DNA of 64,000 bases, from the NCBI GenBank assembly GCA_023393235.1, contig JAEWMH010000115.1, positions 8,996 through 72,995 on the forward strand, written 5' to 3'. Below are positions 9,620 to 17,754 of this stretch, in pieces. The translations under genes and the position numbers were made by a program. Source of the stretch: Bacillota bacterium (GTDB taxonomy: Bacteria > Bacillota > Bacilli > Paenibacillales > NBRC-103111). How positions within the stretch are numbered: the first letter of the stretch is position 1; each line of letters opens with the position of its first letter. The notes beneath the pieces are model-generated. The model saw only the letters and a list, made by a program, of their open reading frames with translations. It searched no databases and was not told the origin of the DNA.

Positions 9620-10864
9620 TTGACGATGCCAACGCTCACCGAACTGATGGAAGAGGAGCTCCGCGGGTTTGGGGAATCATCGGCACGCTATCTCATTCGA
9701 CTCCGGTCCTCTTCCGATTGCCGGGAAATTGTCCGGGAGCTCCGGGAATCCGGCGGCTGCCCCAACCGCCAAGTTGAAGCCCTTCCCTTCATTAATGCCG
9801 TTTTTCTCCATTTGCAGTCTCCGGAGGCCTTCCTTCACCACCCTGAGGTGGAGGGCGTGGAGCCGGATGCGGCGCTGGCGGTCATCCAGGATAAAGCCAC
9901 CCGGCTGTCCCCGGGTGAAATCCGCCGCCAGGCCAGCTTCGCCCGGAGCAAACCCTTCATCCCCTGGGGCATCCGCCATATCCAGGCCCCCCTGGCCTGG
10001 AAAACGGCAACGGGCCAGGAAATCCGGATCGGCGTCATCGACACCGGCGTGGACTTCACCCATCCCGATCTGCGGGATTCTATCGCCGGCGGCATCAATC
10101 TGATCCACCGCCACCTTCCCCCCTTGGACGATAACGGCCACGGCACCCATATTAGCGGCACCATCGCGGCGGGAGCGGGCCAGGGTATGTCGGGGGTGGC
10201 GCCCCAAGCCAAGCTTTATGCGGTCAAGGCCTTCGACCATAACGGCACGTCCTTCGTGACGGATATCGTCAAGGGCATCGACTGGTGCGTCAATCACGGC
10301 ATCCATATCATCAACATGAGCTTCGGGATGAAAAGCTACAGCCCCTCCCTGGAAGCCGCGGTGCGCAATGCCGCCAAAGAAGGAGTCGTTATCATTGCCT
10401 CATCGGGCAACGAGGGCAAGAAGGGAATCATTGATTACCCGGCGCGTTTTCCGACCACCATTGCCGTAGGCGCTACCGGACGCAACGGGAAAATCGCCGG
10501 GTTCACCAACCGCAGCACCCAAATTGACATTTATGCGCCGGGAGAGCGGATTGTTTCCACTTGGCTGAACGGCAAATACCAGGAGCTGTCCGGCACCTCC
10601 ATGGCCACCTCCCATGTCAGCGGTGTGGCCGCTCTGATGATGGCCTTAAAGCCGGGAATGAGCCTCTCCGCTCTTCTGGCAGGACTTCAGCGGTCTGCCA
10701 TGCCCATCAGCTCCACCGCCCGGAAATCCGGCTATTTGGGCGAAATCAACGCCATCCGCGCCATACGGGCCATAGCCCGCAAGAAGCAGCGCTCCTCCCG
10801 GATACGTGCCGGAGTTCAAGCCTCTGCCGGCCCTGCAGCGCGGATCCCGATATCCAACCGGTAG
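9620..10864 (+). CDS. Subtilisin-like serine protease (S8) without signal peptide
   Basis: The catalytic triad is Asp141 (VIDTGVDFTHPDL), His174 (NGHGTHISG) and Ser327 (SGTSMATSHVSG), with oxyanion Asn264 in ASSGNEG. An N-terminal stretch of about 110 residues looks like an inhibitor-type propeptide. There is no secretion signal, so it may act inside the cell or leave by another route. The frame is open from ATG 9599, but GAGGAGGGG lies inside that version; TTG 9620, six bases downstream, is the likely start. The last 49 bases overlap the convergent DUF1934 gene. Confidence 0.9.
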   Translation: MTMPTLTELMEEELRGFGESSARYLIRLRSSSDCREIVRELRESGGCPNRQVEALPFINAVFLHLQSPEAFLHHPEVEGVEPDAALAVIQDKATRLSPGEIRRQASFARSKPFIPWGIRHIQAPLAWKTATGQEIRIGVIDTGVDFTHPDLRDSIAGGINLIHRHLPPLDDNGHGTHISGTIAAGAGQGMSGVAPQAKLYAVKAFDHNGTSFVTDIVKGIDWCVNHGIHIINMSFGMKSYSPSLEAAVRNAAKEGVVIIASSGNEGKKGIIDYPARFPTTIAVGATGRNGKIAGFTNRSTQIDIYAPGERIVSTWLNGKYQELSGTSMATSHVSGVAALMMALKPGMSLSALLAGLQRSAMPISSTARKSGYLGEINAIRAIRAIARKKQRSSRIRAGVQASAGPAARIPISNR

Positions 10865-11238
10865 CTGCCGACCTTTTCTCCGCCCATAAACAGCTCATAT
10901 TCCCACCGGAGCTGCTCCAGTCCGTCTTTCATATGGAGCTTCAGCTTGCGCGTGAAGGTATCCATCTCCATCCGCCCATGGGGGGTATCATAATAGCCGG
11001 GCAAACGTTCCCCCGAACGGAACTGCTGCTCGCTGCGGATCCCCCCCTGCCTGAGAAGCCGGATGGTTTTTTTGCCCTCCGGTTCAATGCGTAAAAGCGC
11101 AGTAACCCGGCCCATCTCCGATTCAGGCTCCTCATATTGAAAAAACAGTTTTCCGTCCCGGGCATAACGTTTGCCCCGGACCTGCTGCACCACCTTGCCG
11201 CTGTCGCTGATGCTGGTAATGGTCAGTTCCACGTCCAA
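10816..11238 (-). CDS. DUF1934 family protein (YwiB-like)
   Basis: A small beta-rich protein of about 140 residues with the YwiB pattern: ELTITSISDSGKVVQQVRGK at the N-terminus, then GRVTALLRIEPEGKKTIRLLRQGGIRSEQQF and a C-terminal WEYELFMGGEKVGSYRLDI strand set. The fold is a calycin-like barrel; function unknown. In Bacillus ywiB lies next to argS, which is absent here. The frame opens at 11256, but AAGGAGG falls inside that version, so TTG 11238 is preferred. The 3' end overlaps the convergent protease gene by 49 bases. Confidence 0.8.
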   Translation of the reverse strand: MDVELTITSISDSGKVVQQVRGKRYARDGKLFFQYEEPESEMGRVTALLRIEPEGKKTIRLLRQGGIRSEQQFRSGERLPGYYDTPHGRMEMDTFTRKLKLHMKDGLEQLRWEYELFMGGEKVGSYRLDIGIRAAGPAEA

Positions 11239-11267
11239 CCGGCCCGCCTCCTTCAAAAGAACATCTC

Positions 11268-11299
11268 AAAAAAAGAGGAGCCACCTTGAGGGGCTCCTC
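11268..11299 (-). terminator. Terminator of the GH112 gene
   Basis: An 8-bp stem (11275-11282 with 11292-11299) is followed on the minus strand by seven T. It lies about 57 bases past the GH112 stop. Confidence 0.8.
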
Positions 11300-11356
11300 C
11301 TTCGTGTGCTGCTATTAGTGTACAGACCCTTGCGCTTGCAAGCAAGGACAGGGGCA

Positions 11357-13513
11357 TTATACCCGCAGAATCTTGGTATCGAATGCAGCCAGGGTTTCGG
11401 TGACGGCTCCGCTTTTTTCCGTATGCACCGTAATGGTTTGTTCGCTATCGGAGTTGTTGATCAGAATCAGCGTATTGCTGTCCGGGTAGTACGCACATTC
11501 CGCATAGGCATTGTCTGTCAGGTACAGCTGCTCGGCAGACTGGCCGGCAGCAGCCAGAATCAGCTCCAGCAGCGCCCGCGTATTGGCTACCGAGTGAGTG
11601 TAGCTGGAAAGATAAACACCCTTGCCCTTGCCGAAATCATGCACAGACGCTGTAGGCACCTTTCCTGCCGCTGCCCATACCTTGGCCTTGCCATTGGTCA
11701 AATACACACCCTCGCGGACCTTCAGTCCTGCAGGCAGGGTGAAGCCCGGTTGGACAGCCTCTACCGGCCACTTGCCGTGGCTGATCCGCTCCCCGGTATC
11801 CCGGTCAACGCCCAACACCTGCGCCATGCGGAACAACGTGTCCTGTCCGGGCGCTGCAGAGGGTTCATTTACACCAAGGAATACCCCGCCGCCGTGTACC
11901 CAGCCGGTGATTGCTTCCACAACAGCCGCGTCATTCCACAGCTCGCCGCCGCTCCATGCGCTGCCGGCCGTACCTGCGTTGATGATAACCCCCACATCCG
12001 AAGGGATGCCTGATTTAATATCATCGAAGCTCAGGAACTCCACCTCGAAGGGAAGGCCGGACAGGCTTTCCAGGATGTTGATCAGATCGATGTCCGGATT
12101 CTCATGATAGTGTCCGGAACAAATCCAGCTGCGCAGCTTGCCCCAGGCGGTGAGCACGCCAATTTTGGGCGTGAGGGAATACGGCTTGCCGCTTTGGTGC
12201 AGATCACGGATCTCGCGGAACTCGTCGGCAATCTTTTCGATGTAGTCGCAGAAATCCGGGTACGGCTCAACCAGGTGGAGGTAACCGCCCAGGCCGATCC
12301 GGTCTACCGGAGCCCGCAGCAATGCGCGGCGGATGCTGTTCCAGAAGTTCTTGGCATCCAGCGTCGGGTTGCCGCCTTCCATGAAGGTAGGCAGTCCGCC
12401 AAGCCCAACCGGGAACAGATAAGGATGCAGCCGCAGCTCATGGGTAGCAACTCCCTCCACTCCCGAACCCAAACGTGCCTCGAAGCCGGAGAATACGCAC
12501 TTAATGATGCCGTCAAAGCCAAATTCGGCGAATCTGCCGTTATACGGCTCGATGCCGACCCAGCTGTCGTCATAGAAAACATAAGCCAGCTTGTTGTACT
12601 TGTGGGCGATATCAATCAGCTTTTTGCCGAACTCAATCACAAAATCGTTGATAAACGCCATCCAGTCCAGCTTGCGCTGATCCGGAACCGCATGGGTGAC
12701 CCGGAGCTTGCCCTTGTTGATGAAATCCTCGGAGGTGATGCGGTAGCCGTATTTCTCGGCGAACAGATCCAATGCCCGGGGGCTGACGGTAAAGTCATAG
12801 GACGCCCAATCCGTGAACAGATGGCGGTTCTTCTCATCGGAGCCCCAAATCCACACGAAGTTGTAGAACATGGAGGTAAACCGGATGACGTTGGTAGAAG
12901 GATGGTTCACGCACCACTCGTCCAGCCAGTTCAGCATATACTCCTGGGTTTCGGTATGGATAGGATCGATCTGCATCAGATGCTCTTTGTTCCAATTGTT
13001 TGTGGTATGATTGTACATGGAGATTTCTTCCCAAATCCGGAAGGCCATGAAGTTGACGGTATAAGCATGCCACTTGGTTACGCCGGTCAGAGTGACACTT
13101 TGCGATGCGCTGTCATAGGTCCACTGGCTGCGGGGAAGCTCTGCTCCTGTAGTACGGTCGAAGACCTGCCAGTAGGCTATGGATTCAGGGGATTCATTCA
13201 CAGCGAACTGCTCGGCGAAGAAATCCTTCATCAGCGGAAGGGTGAGACTGTCTGCTTCAGCCACCACCGGCTGGGTCATCAGGAAGGTCTGCTGGAGCTT
13301 GTCCGGGTTTTGCTTGGCCCAGTCATTGTGGTCGCGGATAATACAGATGGTGGAATAAATATCGTAGCCAGCGTTTAGAATTTCGTCGGACAAGGCGGTG
13401 CCGTCGCTGTCGCGGATGACATCGGCTCCCCACTTTTTCGCCAATTCAAGGGTTAGGGCTTCATATCCGGATTCACCCGGAAGTGTAAAGCCTCCTGTTT
13501 TCTTTTGTACCAT
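11357..13513 (-). CDS. GH112 galactosyl-N-acetylhexosamine phosphorylase
   Basis: Predicted 1,3-beta-galactosyl-N-acetylhexosamine phosphorylase, which splits lacto-N-biose or galacto-N-biose with phosphate to galactose 1-phosphate and the free amino sugar. About 718 residues, no signal peptide, hence cytoplasmic. It shows the family N-terminus GGFTLPGESGYE, RDSDGTALSDEI, the barrel region FYDDSWVGIEPYNGRF and a Rossmann-like C-terminal half. ATG 13513 lies six bases after GGGAGG; the longer frame to 13615 covers the promoter. A cre-like site and a divergent AraC gene control the same intergenic space. No sugar transporter or Leloir gene accompanies it, so the disaccharide must enter by a system coded elsewhere. 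Confidence 0.88.
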   Translation of the reverse strand: MVQKKTGGFTLPGESGYEALTLELAKKWGADVIRDSDGTALSDEILNAGYDIYSTICIIRDHNDWAKQNPDKLQQTFLMTQPVVAEADSLTLPLMKDFFAEQFAVNESPESIAYWQVFDRTTGAELPRSQWTYDSASQSVTLTGVTKWHAYTVNFMAFRIWEEISMYNHTTNNWNKEHLMQIDPIHTETQEYMLNWLDEWCVNHPSTNVIRFTSMFYNFVWIWGSDEKNRHLFTDWASYDFTVSPRALDLFAEKYGYRITSEDFINKGKLRVTHAVPDQRKLDWMAFINDFVIEFGKKLIDIAHKYNKLAYVFYDDSWVGIEPYNGRFAEFGFDGIIKCVFSGFEARLGSGVEGVATHELRLHPYLFPVGLGGLPTFMEGGNPTLDAKNFWNSIRRALLRAPVDRIGLGGYLHLVEPYPDFCDYIEKIADEFREIRDLHQSGKPYSLTPKIGVLTAWGKLRSWICSGHYHENPDIDLINILESLSGLPFEVEFLSFDDIKSGIPSDVGVIINAGTAGSAWSGGELWNDAAVVEAITGWVHGGGVFLGVNEPSAAPGQDTLFRMAQVLGVDRDTGERISHGKWPVEAVQPGFTLPAGLKVREGVYLTNGKAKVWAAAGKVPTASVHDFGKGKGVYLSSYTHSVANTRALLELILAAAGQSAEQLYLTDNAYAECAYYPDSNTLILINNSDSEQTITVHTEKSGAVTETLAAFDTKILRV

Positions 13514-13545
13514 AATGCGCCTCCCTGCCACTTGCGGGCAAATTT

Positions 13546-13559
13546 TGTAAGCGTTTACC
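13546..13559. promoter_or_regulatory. cre site (CcpA operator) upstream of GH112
   Basis: TGTAAGCGTTTACC matches the catabolite-responsive element at 13 of 14 positions and is nearly palindromic. It lies 33 bases before the GH112 start, where CcpA binding would repress transcription when preferred sugars are present. Confidence 0.75.
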
Positions 13560-13736
13560 TGGATCATAGGACAAAAATCCGGGTAAAACAACGAATGATT
13601 TGAAAGAGCCGGCAAATTGCATTGCCAAAGCGGAAAAGTGTGATTATATTAAAAGCATATAGCCCTTTTGACTTGAATTCAACCTAAGAATTTTCATGCA
13701 TATATAAAAATTTGAGTGTCATATAGGAGAAAAGTC

Positions 13737-14564
13737 ATGGATCATAATATTTTTGTGGTGCTGACGGATACGGAGCTGAAATTGCCCTTTTTTGTAACCA
13801 GCGCTGGCGGCTGGGAGCACCAGGATAATATGCTCCGGGAAGGCGGCTTCCCCGACTTTCAATGGATTCAATGCATCTCCGGAGAAGGGATTCTGGAGAC
13901 GGAGGGCAAGCGGTTTGCCGTATCCGCCGGCCAAGGGATGCTGCTTTATCCTAACCGCAAGCATCATTATTATGCAGTGAGGGAGCCTTGGGCAACCCGG
14001 TGGATTTCCTTCAACGGCATCCAGGCGGAGGGTATGCTGGCCTCTCTGAAGATGAACGCCTCGGCGGTTCTCCAGCTGTCCCATCCGGATATCGTGCTCC
14101 AGAAGCTCCTGGAGGCCAATGAATTGCTGCAGTCCAAGGACCCTTCCCGGTATATCCGCTGCTCTGCGCTGATCTACGCTATCGTTCTGGACCTGTTCAT
14201 GTACTCCAGCACGCCGGATATGCGTTCCCGCACGGAGCATTACGAGCAGCTGATGCCGGCTTTGTCCTATATCGACGAGCATTTTATGGAGCCGCTGACC
14301 TTGGAGACTCTATCATCCCAGCTGCGGATTTCCCCGCAATATACCTGCCACCTGTTCCAAAAGAGCTTCGGCCTGCGCCCCTTCGAGTACATCAACCGCT
14401 TCCGCCTGCGACGGGCCAAGGAGCTGCTGCTGCGGCATCCCGATGTGGATGTAAAGGATATCGCCCGGGCGGTGGGCTATGAGCATGCCAGCTATTTCAT
14501 CAAGCTGTTCAAGCAGCAGGAGGGCGTGACCCCCAGTGCCTTCCGCAAGGTCCACCGGCAATAA
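13737..14564 (+). CDS. AraC-family regulator with cupin sensor, divergent from GH112
   Basis: About 275 residues. The N-terminal half is a cupin-like sugar-sensing domain (GEGILETEGKRFAVSAGQGMLLYPN). The C-terminal ~100 residues hold the two helix-turn-helix motifs, with LSSQLRISPQYTCHLFQKSFGLRPFEYI and DIARAVGYEHASYFIKLFKQ segments. The start at 13737 follows TAGGAG by seven bases; an in-frame ATG at 13716 lacks a binding site. Transcribed away from the GH112 gene, it is the natural candidate for its activator, with the sensed ligand likely the disaccharide or a breakdown product. The target is inferred from position only. Confidence 0.9.
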   Translation: MDHNIFVVLTDTELKLPFFVTSAGGWEHQDNMLREGGFPDFQWIQCISGEGILETEGKRFAVSAGQGMLLYPNRKHHYYAVREPWATRWISFNGIQAEGMLASLKMNASAVLQLSHPDIVLQKLLEANELLQSKDPSRYIRCSALIYAIVLDLFMYSSTPDMRSRTEHYEQLMPALSYIDEHFMEPLTLETLSSQLRISPQYTCHLFQKSFGLRPFEYINRFRLRRAKELLLRHPDVDVKDIARAVGYEHASYFIKLFKQQEGVTPSAFRKVHRQ

Positions 14565-14601
14565 AGGCGCCATCTCTGGGCCGGATATAGTGCTCTTCAG
14601 A

Positions 14602-14632
14602 CAGTCTGCCGGTTTTGCGGCAGGCTGTTTTC
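14602..14632 (+). terminator. Terminator of the AraC gene
   Basis: CAGTCTGCCG pairs with CGGCAGGCTG across a short T-rich loop, followed by TTTTCCTGTTGTT. It lies 38 bases after the AraC stop. Confidence 0.7.
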
Positions 14633-14686
14633 CTGTTGTTGCGGCTGCCCCTCCGGTAAATTTATTTGTCCCCTTCTGTCCGTGAC

Positions 14687-14717
14687 TGAATACCTCCGCC
14701 CGGATTTTTCCATACTG
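14687..14717 (+). promoter_or_regulatory. Candidate forespore (sigma-G/F type) promoter of pbpG
   Basis: TGAATA (14687-14692) and CATACTG (14711-14717) are separated by 18 bases, close to the sigma-G pattern and its spacing. Bacillus pbpG is expressed in the forespore, which fits. The last -10 base deviates from the consensus. Confidence 0.45.
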
Positions 14718-14747
14718 GTTACTAAAAGATCAAAGAGGTGACCGCAT

Positions 14748-16805
14748 ATGGCAGAAGAACGCCGGGAATCCAGGAGACGTCAGAAGGGCAACCGATTTAC
14801 CCGCGGCGCAAAACGAATGTTTTCCCTGTTCCTGTCCCTGGCCGTAATCGGCATCCTGCTGGGAGGCCTGACCCTTCTCTACCTGCGTTCCCAGGCTTTG
14901 CCTGCGGTCACCGTCTCTCAGAACTCCCAGATTCTCGATATGCAGGGCAATCTTATCGATACCTTCCATTCCGGCCAAAACCGCGAGGTTGTCAGTCTGT
15001 CCGAGGTTTCCCCCTACCTGATCCAAGCGGTGCTGTCCGTAGAGGACCGGCGCTTCTACAGCCATCTGGGCATCGACCCCAAGGGCTTGGCCCGGGCAGC
15101 CGTTCAAGATATCAAAACCATGTCCATGGAGCAGGGCGCCAGTACGGTGACCCAGCAGTTGGCCCGCAATCTGTATCTGAGCCATGACCGCACCTGGTCC
15201 CGGAAAATCAAGGAGGCATTTTATGCCTTACACCTGGAAATGCGTCTGAGCAAGGACGACATTCTGGAGCAGTACTTAAACCAGGTGTATTTCGGCCACT
15301 CCACCTACGGAGTTCAGGCAGCCGCCAAAATGTTTTTCGGCAAGGATGCCAAGGACCTGGACCTGGCAGAAGCGGCCATGATGGCTGGTGTGCCAAAGGG
15401 GGCCAAATACTACTCTCCCTATTTAAACATGCAGAATGCCAAGGACCGCCAGAAGGTGATTCTGAATGCAATGGCGGAGGAAGGGATTATTACCCCGGAG
15501 CAGGCGGAAGCCGCCCACCGGGAAGCGCTGACCATTGTCCCCCGGAAAACCAATACCGTCTCCGAGGCGCCTTATTTTCAGGAATATGTAAAAAATGTGG
15601 TGCTGGATAAGCTGAATATGACGGAGGATCAGTACGAGGCAGGTGGCTTGAAAATCTATACCACTCTGGACCTCCGTGCCCAAAAAATTGCCGAGGAGGC
15701 GGTGGCTGCGGAAATTCCTTCAGATTCCGAGCTGCAGGCCGCGCTGATCGCCATCGATCCCCGGAACGGCTACATCAAGGCTATGGTCGGGGGTAAGGAC
15801 TTCAAGGAAAACCAGTTTAACCGGGTTTTCGCCACCACCCGGCAGCCGGGCTCCGCCTTCAAGCCGCTGATTTATCTGGCAGCCCTGTCGGAAAATGTGT
15901 CGCCCTTAACCAGGTACAAAAGCGAACCCACGGTGTTTACCTATGACCAGGGCCGAAAAACTTACTCCCCCAGCAATTATGACAATATCTATGACAATAC
16001 GGATATCGATATGCGCCGGGCCATCATGAAATCCGACAACATCTATGCCGTCAGCACCATCATGGCCGTCACCCCGGAGAAAACCGTGGACATGGCCCGC
16101 AGGCTGGGCATTACCGCACCCTTGTCCGCGCTACCTTCTCTTGCGTTGGGCACCTCCCCGGTCAGCCCCTTCGAAATGGCCTCGGCCTACGGGGTCCTGG
16201 CCAACGGCGGGGTGCGGGCGGAGCCCATGGCCGTAATCCGGGTGGAGGACCATGCGGGGCGGGTGCTGTATGAGGCCAAACCGGTGGAGTCGTCAGTGAT
16301 TCATCCTGCCTACACCTATGTGCTGACTAACTTGATGCAGTCCGTTTTTGAGGAGGGAGGCACCGGGTACCGGGTATCCGACCTGATGAAACGGCCCGTG
16401 GCCGGCAAAACCGGCACCACCAACTACGATGCCTGGATGGTGGGTTACACCCCGGAGCTGTCCACTGCCGTGTGGGTCGGCTACGACAAGGACAAAACCA
16501 TCGGCAAGCTGGACCAGCGCAAGGCTGCTCCCATCTTCGCCGCCTTCACCGAGCGGACCCTGGAGACGGTGCCGCCCAAGCTGTTCCCCGTGCCGGAGGG
16601 CGTGGTCAATGTCTATATTGACCCCGAAACCGGCAAGCTGGCCAATGACGGCTGCCCCAACAGCCGGATGGAAGCCTTCGTGGAGGGCACCGAGCCGACG
16701 GAATACTGCGCCCCGGCGCAGAATGCCGCCAGCCAGAAGGACGCGGAGGGCAAGAAGCAGGAGGGCTCCTGGTGGAAGGATCTGAAGCGGTGGTGGAATG
16801 AGTAA
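14748..16805 (+). CDS. pbpG: Class A penicillin-binding protein (PbpG-like)
   Basis: Bifunctional peptidoglycan synthase. A basic N-terminal tail and one membrane anchor (about residues 24-47) precede a GT51 glycosyltransferase domain, with catalytic Glu99 in SVEDRRFYSH and the block QGASTVTQQLARNL. The transpeptidase domain has Ser369 (SAFK), the SDN triad at 429-431 and KTGT at 554-557. 685 residues is close to B. subtilis PbpG (691), which also neighbours ywhD, so pbpG is chosen over other class A paralogues. Bacillus PbpG acts in spore peptidoglycan synthesis; a forespore-type promoter upstream agrees. GAGGTG lies nine bases before the ATG. Confidence 0.88.
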   Translation: MAEERRESRRRQKGNRFTRGAKRMFSLFLSLAVIGILLGGLTLLYLRSQALPAVTVSQNSQILDMQGNLIDTFHSGQNREVVSLSEVSPYLIQAVLSVEDRRFYSHLGIDPKGLARAAVQDIKTMSMEQGASTVTQQLARNLYLSHDRTWSRKIKEAFYALHLEMRLSKDDILEQYLNQVYFGHSTYGVQAAAKMFFGKDAKDLDLAEAAMMAGVPKGAKYYSPYLNMQNAKDRQKVILNAMAEEGIITPEQAEAAHREALTIVPRKTNTVSEAPYFQEYVKNVVLDKLNMTEDQYEAGGLKIYTTLDLRAQKIAEEAVAAEIPSDSELQAALIAIDPRNGYIKAMVGGKDFKENQFNRVFATTRQPGSAFKPLIYLAALSENVSPLTRYKSEPTVFTYDQGRKTYSPSNYDNIYDNTDIDMRRAIMKSDNIYAVSTIMAVTPEKTVDMARRLGITAPLSALPSLALGTSPVSPFEMASAYGVLANGGVRAEPMAVIRVEDHAGRVLYEAKPVESSVIHPAYTYVLTNLMQSVFEEGGTGYRVSDLMKRPVAGKTGTTNYDAWMVGYTPELSTAVWVGYDKDKTIGKLDQRKAAPIFAAFTERTLETVPPKLFPVPEGVVNVYIDPETGKLANDGCPNSRMEAFVEGTEPTEYCAPAQNAASQKDAEGKKQEGSWWKDLKRWWNE

Positions 16806-16817
16806 CATATGGCCTTT

Positions 16818-16996
16818 CCGGACACAGGATCCGTTATTTTCCCGGTATCGGGGGTTTTTATGATTTCGCGGACACAGGGTACGCTATTTCCTCTAAACTC
16901 CGCTCCCATGTGCATATTTTGCTCCAATAACGGCTCCTGAGTCCGCATAATTGCGAAAAGACCGTTTTACTGGCTAATAGCGGAACCTCTGTCCGT
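16818..16996. repeat. Four-unit dyad array, family B
   Basis: Units at 16818-16838 and 16868-16888 are direct copies (GGACACAGG, then CGTTATT or CGCTATT). Units at 16926-16946 and 16976-16995 are inverted copies (AATAACGG or AATAGCGG, then GTCCG). Start-to-start distances are 50, 58 and 50. The array fills the space between convergent pbpG and ywhD; no gene is seen there. Confidence 0.8.
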
Positions 16997-17020
16997 TGGG
17001 AGAACTATATGCGGGAAATC

Positions 17021-17049
17021 AAAAAGCCGGGACACCCATCCCGGCTTTT
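17021..17049 (-). terminator. Terminator of ywhD
   Basis: A perfect 11-bp stem (17022-17032 with 17039-17049), read on the minus strand, ends in a run of T. It lies 11 bases past the ywhD stop. Confidence 0.85.
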
Positions 17050-17059
17050 CTCCATTACT

Positions 17060-17560
17060 TTATTTCAGCGCCTGCTTCAGCTCTGCCGGGGTGCGGTCCC
17101 ACCATTCCGGGTTATGCCGGATCAGCAGGTCCTTCAGTGCGGCTTTGCCCGCGGCATCCAGATTCTCCACGAGTATCTGCCGCTTCATGGCCTTGTCCAT
17201 CCGGTTCACATGATCGGCGAGAACCTTCCAGCCCTTCTTCGCCTCAGGGTCTACCGACATCTCACAGGATGCCAATCCGCCGTAAAACTGGCCTTCGGCA
17301 TTACGGTCCACGGCTACCCAGACGACCCAGCATGGCCGCCCGTTGGGCACCTCATTTTTATCTGGAGTAAACCGAATTCCCTTTTCCAGCTTGCTTCTGG
17401 CATGGAGGGTGCCGGCATCAATGTAGGCTTCCCCTCCGTCAATGATTACGCCGGACACATTGGACAGGTCAATGGAGCCTGCCCCGAAGCCCTTGTGGCT
17501 GTTCCGGTTGCTGATGATATTCAAACCGCCCGGTTTGCTGTTCTGGCTGCCTGTCTCCAT
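17060..17560 (-). CDS. ywhD: YwhD family protein
   Basis: A 166-residue protein that follows the YwhD pattern closely: an opening GGLNIISNRNSHKGFGAGS, then YIDAGTLHARSKLEKGIRF, PNGRPCWVVWVAVDR, GGLASCEMSVD and the closing HVNRMDKAMKRQI. YwhD proteins occur across Bacillaceae and Paenibacillaceae; their function is unknown to me. No signal or membrane segment is visible. ATG 17560 is chosen because similarity begins there; the open frame to 17755 runs through the promoter region. In Bacillus the gene also neighbours pbpG. It converges on pbpG with a repeat array between. Confidence 0.88.
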   Translation of the reverse strand: METGSQNSKPGGLNIISNRNSHKGFGAGSIDLSNVSGVIIDGGEAYIDAGTLHARSKLEKGIRFTPDKNEVPNGRPCWVVWVAVDRNAEGQFYGGLASCEMSVDPEAKKGWKVLADHVNRMDKAMKRQILVENLDAAGKAALKDLLIRHNPEWWDRTPAELKQALK

Positions 17561-17754
17561 TACACTCACACCGCCTCGTTGGATTTTGTGCTTATGTGAC
17601 CACTGTAACACAATATTCATATTTGCACCAATCAGACAAGGGCGGGAATACAGATACAAAACAGGGTTATGGATGCAACAAAATAACCACCCCCTTCGTC
17701 TAATAAAAAAAGGCAAATTTGGGAGTACGACCGGCGGAAGGCAGGAATGGAACA

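Noticed and set aside
16818..16996. CRISPR-like array
   Set aside because: Only four units, half of them inverted, with uneven spacers and no cas genes nearby.
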